Assembly: GCA_001586965.3 (NCBI GenBank)
Contig: LUCW03000510.1
Coordinates: forward strand, 1-27,500
Length of the DNA stretch: 27,500 nucleotides
Source of the DNA: Sphaeroforma sirkka
Taxonomy: Eukaryota; Opisthokonta; Ichthyosporea; Ichthyophonida
Reading direction: 5' to 3'
The position numbers and the translations under genes were made by a program. This document shows positions 1 through 11,039 of the stretch, in pieces (within the stretch, counting starts at the first letter, position 1; every line of letters starts with the position of its first letter). The notes beneath the pieces were generated by a model. It made no database searches and was not told where the DNA came from. It saw only the letters and a program-made list of their open reading frames with translations.

Positions 1-850
1 CAAAAGTCTTAACATACTTAAAAAGATATGAACCCTGATTCACAGTTGGTGAGCCGCTGGCATGACATTATTGCCAAGTTCGCTTTTAATATAACACACA
101 TACCAGGAATACATAACCATCTTCCTGACATGTTCTCTCGACTTGTGCCTGACTACCAGAAAACAGTCAAAGAGTTATTAGCAAACCGATTGGATGCTAA
201 ATAAGAAATGGTTTAACCTCGCTCAATCACGATGGGGTCCATTTACTGTTGATATGTTCGCCGCAGAACATAACAAACAGGTTTCTGAATATAGGTCGTT
301 GACTCATCCTAAAGGTGATGCATTTCAGCTTGACTTATCAAAGCATAATGCGTGGGCTAACCCACCTTGTCAACTTATCGCACAGTTGTTAAATTATGTT
401 AATATTACGAAATCTACCATTACGCTGTGTTGTCCCTTACGTAACTCCGACCCATGGATACGTGATTTATGATTCAAGACGAACCTATTTATGTCGACCG
501 TGAAACCGACACGTTCTTGTATCAGGGATCCTATTCTATTAAGAAGACGCCTTGGAAACACACCATTGTTTGTCGCATCGGTCCTGCAGGTACCACCAAG
601 TGGAAACCTCAACCGAATTCTTAGCTAAACTAGAGGAGTTCCAAAGAGTTTGAACAAAAGCTCAAGACTCGTACAACACATGCACCCAACAAGATTGCAG
701 TCGAGGTAATGCCGATTGAAACGGCATTAGATCGTAAAAAAACATGGAACTAGCTAAGGCCATGGATCAAAGACTCAAAACTCTAAGAGGACCTGAAGCT
801 CGCACTCAACTACTTAAAGCTGCTTAAAGAACAGCCAGGAGTTGCGAAAC
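1..850 (+). mobile_element. Ty3-like LTR retrotransposon fragment (copy A)
   Basis: This is a broken piece of the same family as the two larger copies that follow. It carries the C-terminal end of RNase H (about 1-190), then the Dam-methylase-like domain (about 194-475), then part of the linker that leads towards integrase in copy B. The Dam-like part shows GPFTVDMFAAEHN, an N-P-P motif and a CPLRNSDPW stretch, all matching copy B closely. Near 850 the sequence passes straight into LTR sequence of the opposite orientation, so copies A and B meet there. The high similarity to copies B and C suggests a fairly young insertion. It is clearly not functional and has several breaks. Confidence 0.85.
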
Positions 851-1239
851 TGCCTAATTTGTAAATATAGACATAATAACGTTAGTCACGTTAATACATT
901 AGCTGATATAAATAAAGTTCCATCTGAAGAAAAGTTAAAAAAAAGAAAAAGATTTATTGATTTTGGAGATTGGCGGGAGGACCAAAATCTATAAAGTAGT
1001 AGTTCGGATATTATAAAATTTAGTTTATAATATCCTACATCTACTAATGTCTCAAATAGGTCCAAGTAGATGAATCATATCAAATACTCAGGCTATTGTA
1101 GCCATCAAAGTGAATTTAGAACACTTTGGAAATATTGGAAAAAGAGCTTGTACTAAATTATTTAAAATACAAATAAAACCCAACGTATTATCTCAATTGA
1201 TCTTGATATTTTAGACTGACCGGAGGCCGTATTTCTACA
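851..1239 (-). repeat. 3' LTR piece of copy B (U3 side)
   Basis: On the minus strand this begins with TG at 1239, directly after a short G-rich tract. It matches the LTR stretches at about 8293-8590 and 13927-14050, including the shared CTCCCGCCAATCTCC block. Together with the U5-side piece at 7803-8020 it implies a full LTR of roughly 600 bp. The far end is cut off where it meets copy A. Confidence 0.75.
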
Positions 1240-1946
1240 TAGCCCCCAGTAGCTTTTAGAACTACGAACGTACGTTAAGCTACGATCTAGTTGGTAAAGC
1301 GAAAACCAAAGTAAAAACGGTTTCGGTCATGACTTATCGAGTAAGTATGTGCCTATATGTACGAGTTCAAGACTCATGTTGTACTCTATGTCGTTTAGTA
1401 TTTGGTCCAGTAACCATTTCCGATGTAGGCGCCTTACGTTTATTATTTGGTAAGGTAACAGCCAAAGGCTGTTCTTCATTAGTAAGTAAGTTTGAACAAT
1501 TTTCTGCACTGTTGGTAAGCAGATCAGAAAGTTTAGTCACGTAAGGAAGTAGGTGGCAAATAGGGAATTTCAGATCCGTCAGGGTTTGTAGTCACCTGAG
1601 GAAACCCTTTTCGTTTATCTCGTGTGTTCTTATGTAAACGCTTATTCCATTTCTTATTAAAGATACGAAGAAAGTCGCGAGATTCACGAAATGCATCGGA
1701 GGTTAGCTAAGCTACTGTCCCATCCATGAAACGGGTCTTGTAGTAAGTGTAACCGTCTTCGGATGTTTTGTCAATTATATCTTTGACTTGTGACTCCATA
1801 ACTGGTACATCAGAATCAAATGAGCGAGCGAATGAGAGTTCGGAGGTAGGGATACGGTGAGTGCCTAGATTGGTTGCGCTAGTACCATCAATGTTATTCA
1901 CTTCGTAAGTATCACTCTTCTCATCATGGTAGGAAATAACAAAAGG
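1240..1946 (-). other. Copy B: end of Pol after integrase, and 3' untranslated stretch
   Basis: Between the integrase part and the 3' LTR lies about 700 bp of element sequence. The half nearer integrase still looks coding on the minus strand. It includes DIIDKTSEDGYTYYKTRFMDG, a stretch with the spacing of aromatic and charged residues seen in small chromodomain-like or SH3-like folds at the C-end of Ty3 integrases. That match is by eye only. The part nearer the LTR has no clear coding pattern. Short plus-strand frames here look like chance. Confidence 0.45.
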
Positions 1947-2795
1947 TCATATCGTCTTAGAAGAGAGTTCGGTAACGTTGGCGTTTCGATTTATAATGTT
2001 AACGTAATCGCCGACTTTGAACTGAACAATGTTCTTAGTGTTATTCCATCGGTCATACGCTTTAAGTAGAACACGATTTTTGTGCTCGAGTAAACAGGGG
2101 TAAGCAACGTTCTGCATATGCTCGATCTTTTGTAGCCACGGGGTAGCGTGTTTCTCGGGCGCAGTTTTATCAAACGTTGCTTGTAATTCACTATAGCGGC
2201 CAAAGAAATAGTGAAACGGGAGTGTTCCAGTTTGAGGATTCATGCAGTTATTCATTTGAGTCTGAACCCATTTCAAATGATAAGGCCACATATCCTCAAC
2301 GTCGTCTAGTGCGGTACGCAAGAGTTTCTTAAGTTCTCTATGACGTGTCTCATTTGCACCCTGCGTTTGAGGTTTGTAAGGAACACCACGCCTATGGGTC
2401 ATGCCTGATACGAGTATAAGTGCCTCCATTACGTCGGTACAAAACTCACTACCGTTATCAGAACATAGTACTCGGGGGAAACCGAAGTCATTGAAGACGT
2501 GATAGCATAATTCTGCCACTGTTTGTGGACGTTTGTTCGGTATTGCATAAAGCAAGTTATAGCCCGAAGCCACACATAAGAAATGACAGATATATACATC
2601 GCCAGTATGCTTGGATCGCGGGAGTTTAACCAAATCGACTATGACTCGGCGCATCGGTTGGTCTTCTGTCACACTTTTTAGGGGCGCCCAACCGTATCGC
2701 TTGATCTGGTTCTTTTCACAATCAGTACAGCGTCGGTATACTTCACGTATGGTTTCTTTCAGCACCGGGTGATCAAGCCCTGCACGAATAGCCAT
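1947..2795 (-). pseudogene. Copy B integrase part (DDE, Ty3 type)
   Basis: This is the integrase part of the fossil Pol. It shows the end of the N-terminal HHCC zinc finger (CTDC), then the DDE core. The first Asp lies in RRVIVDLVKLP, the second in CSDNGSEF and the Glu in GANETRHREL, with the spacing usual for retroviral-type integrases. After the core come the MNNCMNPQTGTLPFHYFFGR block typical of Ty3 integrases and a KVGDYV strand of the C-terminal domain. Integrase inserts the cDNA copy into host DNA. It lies downstream of the Dam-like domain on the same strand. Copies A and C do not show this part. Confidence 0.9.
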
Positions 2796-2868
2796 TTTAT
2801 AAGTATGCTCATATGCTCGATGCGTTAAATTCTGTATAATTTTAACTCCACTTTCAAGCTCCTTTAAG

Positions 2869-4752
2869 TCAGTCAGATTCTACGTAACGCTGGCTGGGTG
2901 AATATGCTCGATGCGTTAAATTATGTATAATTTTAAATCCACTTTCAAACTCCTTTAAGTCAGTCAGATTCTGCGTAACGCTGGCTGGGTGAACCATAGT
3001 CCTGTTGGAAAGGGCAACCTCAGTATCAGGAGGGGTAGACTCCTGAGATATATAATTGACAACATTAGATTGTTGAAGTATCTTCTTCAGTTGTTTCGCA
3101 ACTCCTGGCTGTTCTTTAAGCAGCGCTTTAAGTAGTTGAGTGCGAGCTTCAGGTCCTCTTGGAGTTTTGAGTCTTTGATCCATGGCCTTAGCTAGTTCCA
3201 TGTTTTTACGATCTAATGCCGTTTCAATCGGCATTACCTCGACTGTAATCTTGTTGGGTGCATGTGTTGTACGAGTCTTGAGCTTTTGTTCAAACTCTTT
3301 AGACTCCTCTAGTTTAGCTAAGAATTCGGTTGAGGGTTTCCACTTAGTGGTACCTGCAGGACCGATGCGACAAACAATGGTGTGTTTCCAAGGTGTCTTC
3401 TTAATAGAATAGGATCCCTGATACAAGAACGTGTCGGTTTCACGGTCGACATAAATAGGTTCGTCTTGAAACATATTAATTAAATCACGTATCCATGGGT
3501 CGGAGTTACGTAAGGGACAACACAGCGTAATGGTAGATTTAGTAATATTAATATAATTTAACAACTGTGCGATAAGTTGACAAGGTGGGTTAGCCCACGC
3601 ATTATGCTTTGATAAGTCAAGCTGAAATGCATCACCTTTAGGATGAGTCAACGACCTATATTCAGAAACCTGTTTGTTATGTTCTGCGGCGAACATATCA
3701 ACAGTAAATGGACCCCATCGTGATTGAGTGAGGTTAAACCATTTCTTATTTAGCATCCAATCGGTTGCTAATAACTGCTTGACTGTTTTCTGGTAGTCGG
3801 GCACAAGTCGAGAGAGCATGTCAGGAAGATGGTTATGTATTCCTGGTATGTGTGTTATATTAAAAGCGAACTTGGCAATAATGTCATGCCAGCGGCTCAC
3901 CAACTGTGAATCAGGGTTCATATCTTTTAAGTATGTTAAAGACTTTTGATCACAGGCGACAGTAAAGTAACTTCCATAAAGGTAGTCTTTAAACTGTCTT
4001 AGCGCAGTAACTATAGCAAGGAGCTCTTGTTTAACGGTAGGGTAATTCCGTTGACTCTTATTATAACTCTTGCTAAAGAATTGTATGTAGCGCGGTTTAC
4101 CATTTATCGTTTGGTAAAGCACTCCACCTACCGCTCGATCTGAAGCGTCGGTTGCTACTTGGAATGGGACACCATCCACAGGGTACTGCATGATGGGTGC
4201 GTCCATTACTTTACTTTTGACTAGTTTAAATGCATCATCACATTCTATAGTCCAAAGCTTTCCCAAAGGTCCTTTGTGCAGCCGTAGGTGACTGAAAGGC
4301 TTTAAGTAATGAGAAAGATGCGGTACCGAATCCGAGAAGAAGTTAACAAACCCACACACAGAGTTCACATCTCTTCCAGTAATTGGTGTTGATAAATCCA
4401 ACAGAAACTGTTTCTTGCCAGGATCAATTTCTACCCCTGCTGCAGATACTTTGTAGCCAAGTAAGTGTATAGTATCTTTAGCAAAAGAACACTTGTCTTC
4501 GTTAATCTTAAGTTTAGCATGATTAAGTCGCTTTAAGACTTCTTTAAAGAGTTTAGCATGTTGATGTGCTGTCTTTGTAAAGATAACTATATCATCTAAA
4601 TAGACTGATACGTTATACGACAGGTCCGCAAATAGTTCCATCATAACTTGTTGGAAGAAAGAAGGTAACATGTGTAAGCCTTCAGGTGCACCTTTAAACT
4701 GGTACTTCTTACCTTGCCAAGTAAAAGGAAAAGTATTTCCTATGAGGCTCAT
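2869..4752 (-). pseudogene. Copy B RT (C-part), RNase H, Dam-like domain and linker
   Basis: Most of the fossil Pol lies here. RT is shown by GAPEGLHMLPSFFQQVM and the YLDDIVIFT box near 4597, where the two Asp bind catalytic metal. Thumb and connection blocks (LLGYKVSAAGVEIDP) follow. RNase H is shown by ATDASD, QELLAIVTALRQFKDYL and ACDQKSLTYL, typical of Ty3 elements. After a short spacer comes a domain with RWGPFTVDMFAAEHN, AWANPPCQLIAQLLNY and CPLRNSDPWIRDL. This pattern is found after RNase H in DIRS-type elements, where it is called Dam-methylase-like. A Lys/Glu-rich linker of about 200 residues ends the part. The same blocks occur in copy A, and up to RNase H in copy C. Confidence 0.9.
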
Positions 4753-4785
4753 ATATCTGTAGTTGATGGAATGCAGCTTTTAAGT

Positions 4786-5680
4786 CTATCTTGGAAAAGA
4801 TAGTCGCACCTCCATTTTGCGTAGTATCTCGCTTATCTTAGGTAAGGAAAAACTATGTTGCGGAATTAGTTTGTTGATTGGCGACAGGTCTAGTACTACT
4901 CTTGTTTTTCTAAACGTTCCATCAGATTTATATTGATAGACCGCTAAGAGAGCTAAGTTAACTGGGGTTGCATCATAATTGATTTCAATTAGACCCTGTT
5001 TTAACCAATCTTCGATTTGGGTTTTGACAACGTCTTTGTGTCTCCAACTCACGTGGTTATGTGAAGGACACTTTAACTTAGAGAAGTCGACGTTTGTTAA
5101 GTCAAGTCTAACGTACCCATTAGAGAACTTAAACATACACCAGTCAGTTATTGCAATCTTCCTGTTTTGTATAATTAAGTCAATAATTATATCGGTGAAG
5201 TGCGGAATCATATCCTTTGCTTCACCTTCCGGAGGTTTAGGTATCTTTAACATATTATCATCTGACTGATCTTTATTCGGGTCTAGCCCATTAGGCAGAC
5301 CAGTGAGTGTTATACCTAAACTGAGAAGATCAGTCATACCTATAACTAAATCGTATTTCTGAGACATGTCAGTAACGATTAGGTGAGTCTTCACTTCTCT
5401 TCTATCTGACAGCATTATGTGTGCATAGTCAATGGCTTGTTCGCAAGTAGTAACTTTGCCATTTCCCAAGATTTAATCAGTTGTTTCTGTTATGGACAGC
5501 CATATCTGTAGCGTAGGCTACTCGGCATGAGATAGCAGAGACTTCAGCCCCTGGATCAAATAGTGCCATAACTTTTTTCTCCATTTACGAAAACTGTTTG
5601 AAAGATACGTTCATCTCCTTTGGTATAGATTTTATTGAACATTTTCTCATAATCTTGCTCTAGTGCGCACATATGGTACT
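4786..5680 (-). pseudogene. Copy B protease and N-terminal RT part
   Basis: The upstream side carries the retropepsin-like stretch (ALFD.GAEVSAIS). A second protease-like strand, KYDLVIGMTDLLSLGITL, follows. The N-terminal RT fingers (VVLDLSPINKLIPQHSFSLPK) come next, matching the family's usual R-V-V-x-D-x-x-x-L-N pattern. It sits between the Gag and the main Pol part, as expected for a gag-pro-pol element. The corresponding region of copy C has an intact-looking DTGA motif. Confidence 0.8.
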
Positions 5681-5681
5681 G

Positions 5682-7722
5682 TCAGTGCTTAACTTGGACG
5701 TCTGGTAAGTCCTTGCAATCTTCTTTGTGCCAACCGTTAGTACCCTTGCAAGTAGCACACTCTTTCATATAGTGTCCAAAATCTGGCTTGCCTGGTGCAC
5801 ACTTAACAGGGTCGTGTCTACCATTCCACTTGCCATTACGTTTTGTGAGGTTGTAACCACACTTCTTGCAAGGCGCTCTCACCTTCTTATCACCTTTCGG
5901 TTCGGTAGAAGTAGAGCCAGTACCCCCTCCAGTAGTAGTGCGAGGTTTCTTAGTACTACGCGCAGTATTAGTCTCTACTGCGTTTCGCTTAGTGGGCTGA
6001 GTGTAGCTCGTGGTACTAAGTACTCTAGTAGAGGAATTGGTATGCTTGTGTACTATCTTCTCAAAGACAGACCAAGGCATAGATCGCAAATCACCATAGG
6101 CGATGATGTCATCATTGACTTTCTTAAAGAGGTTAGCTCCCAGAGTCTCCATCATCTGACAAATTAATAAATATTCGCCAGTATAGGTACGACCGCCCAT
6201 CCGAGTATTCATATGTGTCATATGAGCTAGAGCACCTCGAATAGTGGTATCGTTCGCAAAGAACTTGCGAGACTCTAAAAGTTCACGGTCACGTGCATCT
6301 TCAAAAAAAAGGTGTTAAGTATATTATCACGCAACTGGTGCCAGGGTAGGGCTTTCCAGTTGGGCTCATGAGCCTTCAAGATAGTTCGCCATTCACCTGG
6401 CTCACAGAAATGAATGAAGGGCATTCATCATCTGCTTATCCCTAAGGCTGGCAGACTCCTTAAGTTGGTCGAAGGCCTTCAGTGTCTCCACTGTACTCTC
6501 ATTAGTAGAGAAATCGACCTCAGCCTGCGCGTTACCTAGCTGCTTTATAAAGCTTGGTTCTAAGTGTTCACGAGGCTCATGCTCAGTGCTACGGGCTGCT
6601 AGTGCCAAGATGGTGTCTATTTCCTTTCTCTTGTTATCGATTAGATAGCGAATGTTATCCGCTTTCCTATCGTCAAGGTCAGAGTCATTCAATAGACGGT
6701 CCTCAAGGACTTGCATACCAGAGCGTAATAGCCTGAGACGAGTATGTCTGGTTCTCACTTCCTCATCCTCAGGATTAGAGCGGGAACTCTCTAACGAGGT
6801 ACTGGTGTAGCGATTGCCAAAATCGTGATTACCAGGGTTAGTTGGCAAATGAGGGTCGATATTACGAGGATGGTAAGCCTCATCGAGTTCCATACGATCA
6901 TATCCTCTGACAGGGTTAGGTTTGTCAAGAGGATGGTCAATGGTAGCATCAGAGCTATAGAGATTATATTTTGAAATATTTTCTCTCTCGCCAGTGGTAA
7001 CTGGCTTAGTAGTAAACATACTGGCTGGTAAACCAGTAGGTCTCGGGTTCGAAACTGGGCCCGAATTTTTTTTCTTCTTCTTCGGTATAGGAAGAATATC
7101 AGCCAAGTGGGACACGATAGAGGGGTCCACAACTGCTGCTGCCGCTAGCTCCTTCAAGAGCGCTTCAGTGCGGTTCAATTGGCGTCGAGATTGAGAGGAT
7201 CCAACCACTCGTTGTCGAGTTATGGCGTCCTCAGCTTCGGCCCCAAGATTTGAGCTGAATGGAATGGCTTCTCCATCGATGGCGAAACCGAAATTTTCGG
7301 ACAGGTCCAATACTTCCTTTTCACTCCGGATTTGTGCTGGAGTGTCCTTTAGATGTGGAGTTATAATGTCCCCGACATTCGTATCCACGAATTTTCCAGC
7401 CTTTCGACGTTTATCCCCAATATTTGACGACACGTAGTCAGGGGGGCAAGCTGGGGTCCTGAGCTTCACTCCTAGGTGATACACGGACGCTGGCGAGCCT
7501 TTCCGCGGTAGTAGATACCTCTTCTTCCAAGGCTTTAGGATCCGACGAGTCATCCTCAGAATAATCCTCTGTACCAACCTCAGAATTTGCTTCCCCAACA
7601 ATATCCTCGGCAGGCTCAACTCCAGACAGGCTAGGTGTTTCCACAGGGACCTCAGGAACCTCGGCAGGCTTAGCAGGCTTAGAGCTAGCGGCTCCCTTGC
7701 CTTTAGAAGTACCCTTAGCCAT
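5682..7722 (-). pseudogene. Copy B Gag part with unusual Cys/His tail
   Basis: This is the Gag region of the fossil. It begins about 80 bp inside the 5' LTR with a short basic, Ala/Pro-rich N-end (MAKGTSKGKGAASSKPAKP). An acidic stretch and a long charged body follow. The C-terminal part is basic and ends in two Cys/His clusters. The first is C-x2-C-x14-H-x4-C and the second C-x2-C-x6-H-x3-C, which differs from the usual C-x2-C-x4-H-x4-C knuckle. Gag would form the virus-like particle and bind RNA. Copy C has the same body and the same tail spacing, so the unusual clusters are a family trait. Confidence 0.8.
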
Positions 7723-7802
7723 AGTATTTGCTGGCTAGTAAATCGATGTTAGACAGTCTAGAAGCAGTACACTACTGTAACTACTAAATAACTGAAAAAA
7801 TA

Positions 7803-8130
7803 TGTAAACTTCGATGGAAATTACTAGGTTTCAAACTATATTAAACTAAAATACAATTTAGTCAGTTAGGATTTAGCAGTGGTAGCTTGTGTAAGAATGA
7901 TTGGGACTGCCTCTTGTTAAGAGCCTAAATATCCTCGATCACACAGGGCGTACCTCTAGCTGTTCTTTATTGAATAATTTTCACTAGAAGTACTAAATGT
8001 TCATGACCACTTGCCTAATTTGTAAATAGACATAATAACGTAAGTCACGTTAATACATTAACTGACTAAATTGTATTTTAGTTTAATATAGTTTGAAACC
8101 TAGTAATTTCCATCGAAGTTTACATACTTG
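7803..8130 (-). repeat. 5' LTR piece of copy B with inverted LTR tip
   Basis: The minus-strand LTR ends at 7803 with CATCGAAGTTTACA, and Gag sequence follows about 80 bp further in. The stretch 7803-8075 is the R/U5 side of the LTR and contains AATAAA (near 7970 on the minus strand). At 8076-8130 the LTR tip comes back in the opposite orientation. The first and last 55 bp or so (7803-7858 and 8075-8130) are therefore a near-perfect inverted repeat, beginning TGTAAACTTCGATGG and ending CCATCGAAGTTTACA. Confidence 0.8.
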
Positions 8131-8292
8131 ATGATGAATAACACTGAAGCGTAGATCAATCGCGGTTATACAGTGCGGACTTTGACACAAATAACCCCCA
8201 CGATGGTTTTCTTTTTTCCCGGCGGCCGTTTCAAATAATATGTTGTAGGTGGATGGCAAGAGTCATGTGTATGGCCAGAACCCAGATAACAC
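8131..8292. other. Spacer between head-to-head copies B and C
   Basis: About 160 bp separate the inverted LTR tip from sequence that clearly matches the LTR of copy C. It contains a T-run followed by a GC-rich patch (CCCGGCGGCCG near 8220). I see no gene or RNA here. It may include the diverged start of the copy C LTR. Confidence 0.4.
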
Positions 8293-8833
8293 ATTGAGTT
8301 TTATTTGTATTTAAAATAATTTAATACAAGTTCTTTTCCCAATATTTCCAAAGTGTTCTAAATTCACTTTGATGGCTCCAATAGTCTGAGTATTTAGTAT
8401 GACTCATTTACTTGGACCTATTTGAGACGATAGTAGATGTAGGGCACTATAAACTAAATTCTATAATCTCTGAACTACTACTTACAGATTTGGTCTTCCC
8501 GCCAATCTCCAATATACAAAAAGTCTTTTTTCTTTTTCTAACTTTTCTTCAGATGTAACTTTATTTATATTAGCTAATGTATTAATTTGACTTACGTTCT
8601 TGTGTCTATCCACAAATTAGACATGTGGTCATGAACAGTACTTCTAGTGAAAGTTATTCAATAAAGAACAGCTAGAGGTACGTCATGTGTGATCGAGGAT
8701 ATTAAGACTCTTACCAAGAGGCAGTCCCAATCATTCTTACATAAGCTACCACTGCTAAATCCTACCTGACTTAAATTGTATCTTAGTTTGTATATCATAG
8801 TTTAAAATATAGAAATATCCATCGAAGTTTACA
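8293..8833 (+). repeat. 5' LTR of copy C
   Basis: The stretch matches the LTR pieces at 851-1239 (reverse), 7803-8075 (reverse) and 13927-14291 (direct). It ends with ATCGAAGTTTACA at 8833. The bases that follow, TATTTTTCAGTTATTTAG, are the same in copy B. They contain no TGG next to the LTR, so I cannot point to a standard tRNA primer site. AATAAA lies near 8660. The left edge is uncertain. Confidence 0.7.
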
Positions 8834-9034
8834 TATTTTTCAGTTATTTAGTAGTTACCGTAGTGTACTGCTTCCAGACTGTCTAATAATTGCTTACTAT
8901 CCTGCGACAGAACTGTAAGTATTCTATACTGCATCATAGTAACCAATACTACCCTAAAGCCCTAACGTTAGCGACACGCTATTTACTATACCTAGACCCT
9001 ATTGTATTAATTTTCCTGTTCTTAAGCTATTGCT

Positions 9035-10982
9035 ATGGCTACAAGAAATTCTAAAGGCAAGGGAGCCGCCAGCTCTAAACCTGCTAAGCCTGTTGAGGTC
9101 CCTGAGTTTACTGGGGACGCTGGTCTGTCTGGTACTAAGCCTGCCGTTGAAGATGTAGAGGAAGCCGTTTCTGAGCTTGATCTGAGAAAAGCTCTGAGGA
9201 TGACTCGTCGGACCCTAAAGCCTTAAAAGAGGAGGTCTCAACTGCCGCGAAAAGGCTCGCCAGCGTTTGTGTGCCTCCTAGTAGTACAGCCCAGGGCATC
9301 AGCTTGCCATCTGACCGCAAAAAGTCAGATATTGGAAAGGCTATATTTCCTGAACAAATGGAGGAATCGTCTAGATATCGACAGTTTATTACTACTAGAA
9401 GTTAACCCAATCCATCTGTTAACAAAGATGGCGGCGTTCCATTTTGTGAAATTTCATTAAATGCCTCACCACTGAATGCCTCACCACTGAATGTTGGGGC
9501 GGAAGACGCAACTGTTGGGGACGCCATAACTCAACAACGAGTGATTGGATCTTCTTAATCTCGACGCCATTTGAACCGCAAAATTGAGTTTTGATAGGAG
9601 TTAGCCGCTGCCGCAGCTTCTGATCCTTTGATCATATCCCACGTGGCCGATATTCTTTCTATACCGAAGAAAACAATTCCGGACTGGGTTTCGAATCTGA
9701 GACCCACTAGTCCACTGAGCCAGTTACCGCTGATGAAGTAGGTAAAACCTCACGATTTAACCTATATAGCTCGGAAGCTACAATCGACCATCCTCTCGAC
9801 AAACCTAACCCTGTCAGAGGCTATGAACGTGTGGAAATCGATGAGGCTTTCCACCCTCACAACATCAATCCTCATTTACCATCTAACCCTGGCAATCACG
9901 ACTTTGGTAATCGTTATACCAGTACCTCACTAGAGAGTACCCACTCTAGCTCTGAAGACGAGGAAGTGAGAACCAGACAACAACGACTCAGGCTATTACG
10001 TTCTGGTATGCAAGTGCTTGAGGATCGTCTATTGAATGACACTGACCTTGACGATACGAAAGCGGATAGCATTCGCTATCTAATCGATAGCAAGAAAAAG
10101 AAGATAGACTTCATCTTGACACTATCAGCCCGTAGCACTGAGCGTAATTCTCATAAACGCTTCGAACCAAGCTTTATAAAGCAGCTAGGTAACGCGAAGG
10201 CTGAGGTCGATTTCTCTACTAATGAGAGTACAGTGGAGACACTGAAGGCCTTTGACCAATTTAAGGAGTCTGCCAGCTTTTTTTTGAAGGCACATGAGCC
10301 CTACTGGAAAGTCCTACCCTGGCGCCAGTTGCGTGTGAATATACTTAATACCTTCTTTGAAGATGCACGTGACCGTGAACTTCTAGAGTCTCGTAAGACC
10401 TTTGCGGACGATACCACTATTCGAGGTGCTCTAGCTCATATGACACATATGAATACTCGGATGGGTGGTCGTACCTATACTGGCGAATCTTTATTAATTT
10501 GTCAGATGATGGAGACTCTAGGGGCTAGCCTTTTTAAGAAGGTCAATGATGATATTATCGCCTATTGTGATTTGCGATCTATGCCTTGGTCTGTCTTTGA
10601 GAAGATAGTTCAAAAGCAAACCAACTCATCTTCTAGAGTACTTAGTACCTCGAGCATTACGCAGCCTGCTGCTAAGCGTACCGCGACAGAGAATAACACT
10701 GCGCGTAATACTAAGAAATCTCGCACTACTGCTGGAGGTGGTAAAGACCCTACTTCTACTGAACCAAAGGGTGAAAGGAAGGAGAGAGCACCTTGCAAGA
10801 AGTGTGGGTACAACCTCACTAAACGTGATGGCAAGTGGAATGGTAAACACGACTCTGTTAAGTGTGCACCAGGCAAGCCAAACATTGGACACTATATGAA
10901 AGAGTGTACTACTTGCAAGGGTACTAACGGTTGGCACAAAGATGATTGCAAGGACATGCCGGACGTCCAAGTTAAGCACTGA
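9035..10982 (+). pseudogene. Copy C Gag part
   Basis: This is the counterpart of the copy B Gag. It has the same basic N-end, a long charged middle and a nearly identical C-terminal part. The best kept section is about 9831-10982. It contains MTHMNTRMGGRTYTGE, a basic Ser/Thr-rich stretch and then the two Cys/His clusters, C-x2-C-x14-H-x4-C and C-x2-C-x6-H-x3-C. The protease part follows directly. Differences from copy B are scattered, as expected for two separate insertions rather than a recent local duplication. Confidence 0.8.
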
Positions 10983-11039
10983 CAGTTCTATATGTGTTCA
11001 CTAGAGCAAGATTAAGAGAAAAAGTTCAATAAAATCTAT

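Larger units (their letters stand above)
851..8075 (-). mobile_element. Ty3-like LTR retrotransposon, long broken copy (copy B)
   Basis: This is the longest copy in the window, about 7.2 kb on the minus strand. Read 5' to 3' its parts are a 5' LTR piece (8075-7803), Gag (7722-5682), protease region (about 5660-5470), RT (about 5000-4480), RNase H (about 4200-3880), Dam-like domain (about 3760-3480), linker, integrase (2795-1947), C-terminal tail (to about 1560) and a 3' LTR piece (1239-851). A G-run at 1243-1247 next to the 3' LTR is a likely polypurine tract. The Pol order protease-RT-RNase H-integrase is that of Ty3/gypsy elements. The extra domain between RNase H and integrase is not part of the standard plan. 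It is a fossil with several breaks, but its parts remain easy to recognise, so it is probably young. Confidence 0.88.

Noticed and set aside
1329-1544. 71-codon plus-strand frame in the 3' part of copy B
   Set aside because: It is antisense to the element and shows no motif, so it looks like a chance frame.
7040-7062. B-box-like GGTTCGAAAC suggesting a tRNA gene
   Set aside because: It lies inside the Gag region of copy B, has no A-box at a proper distance and no cloverleaf.
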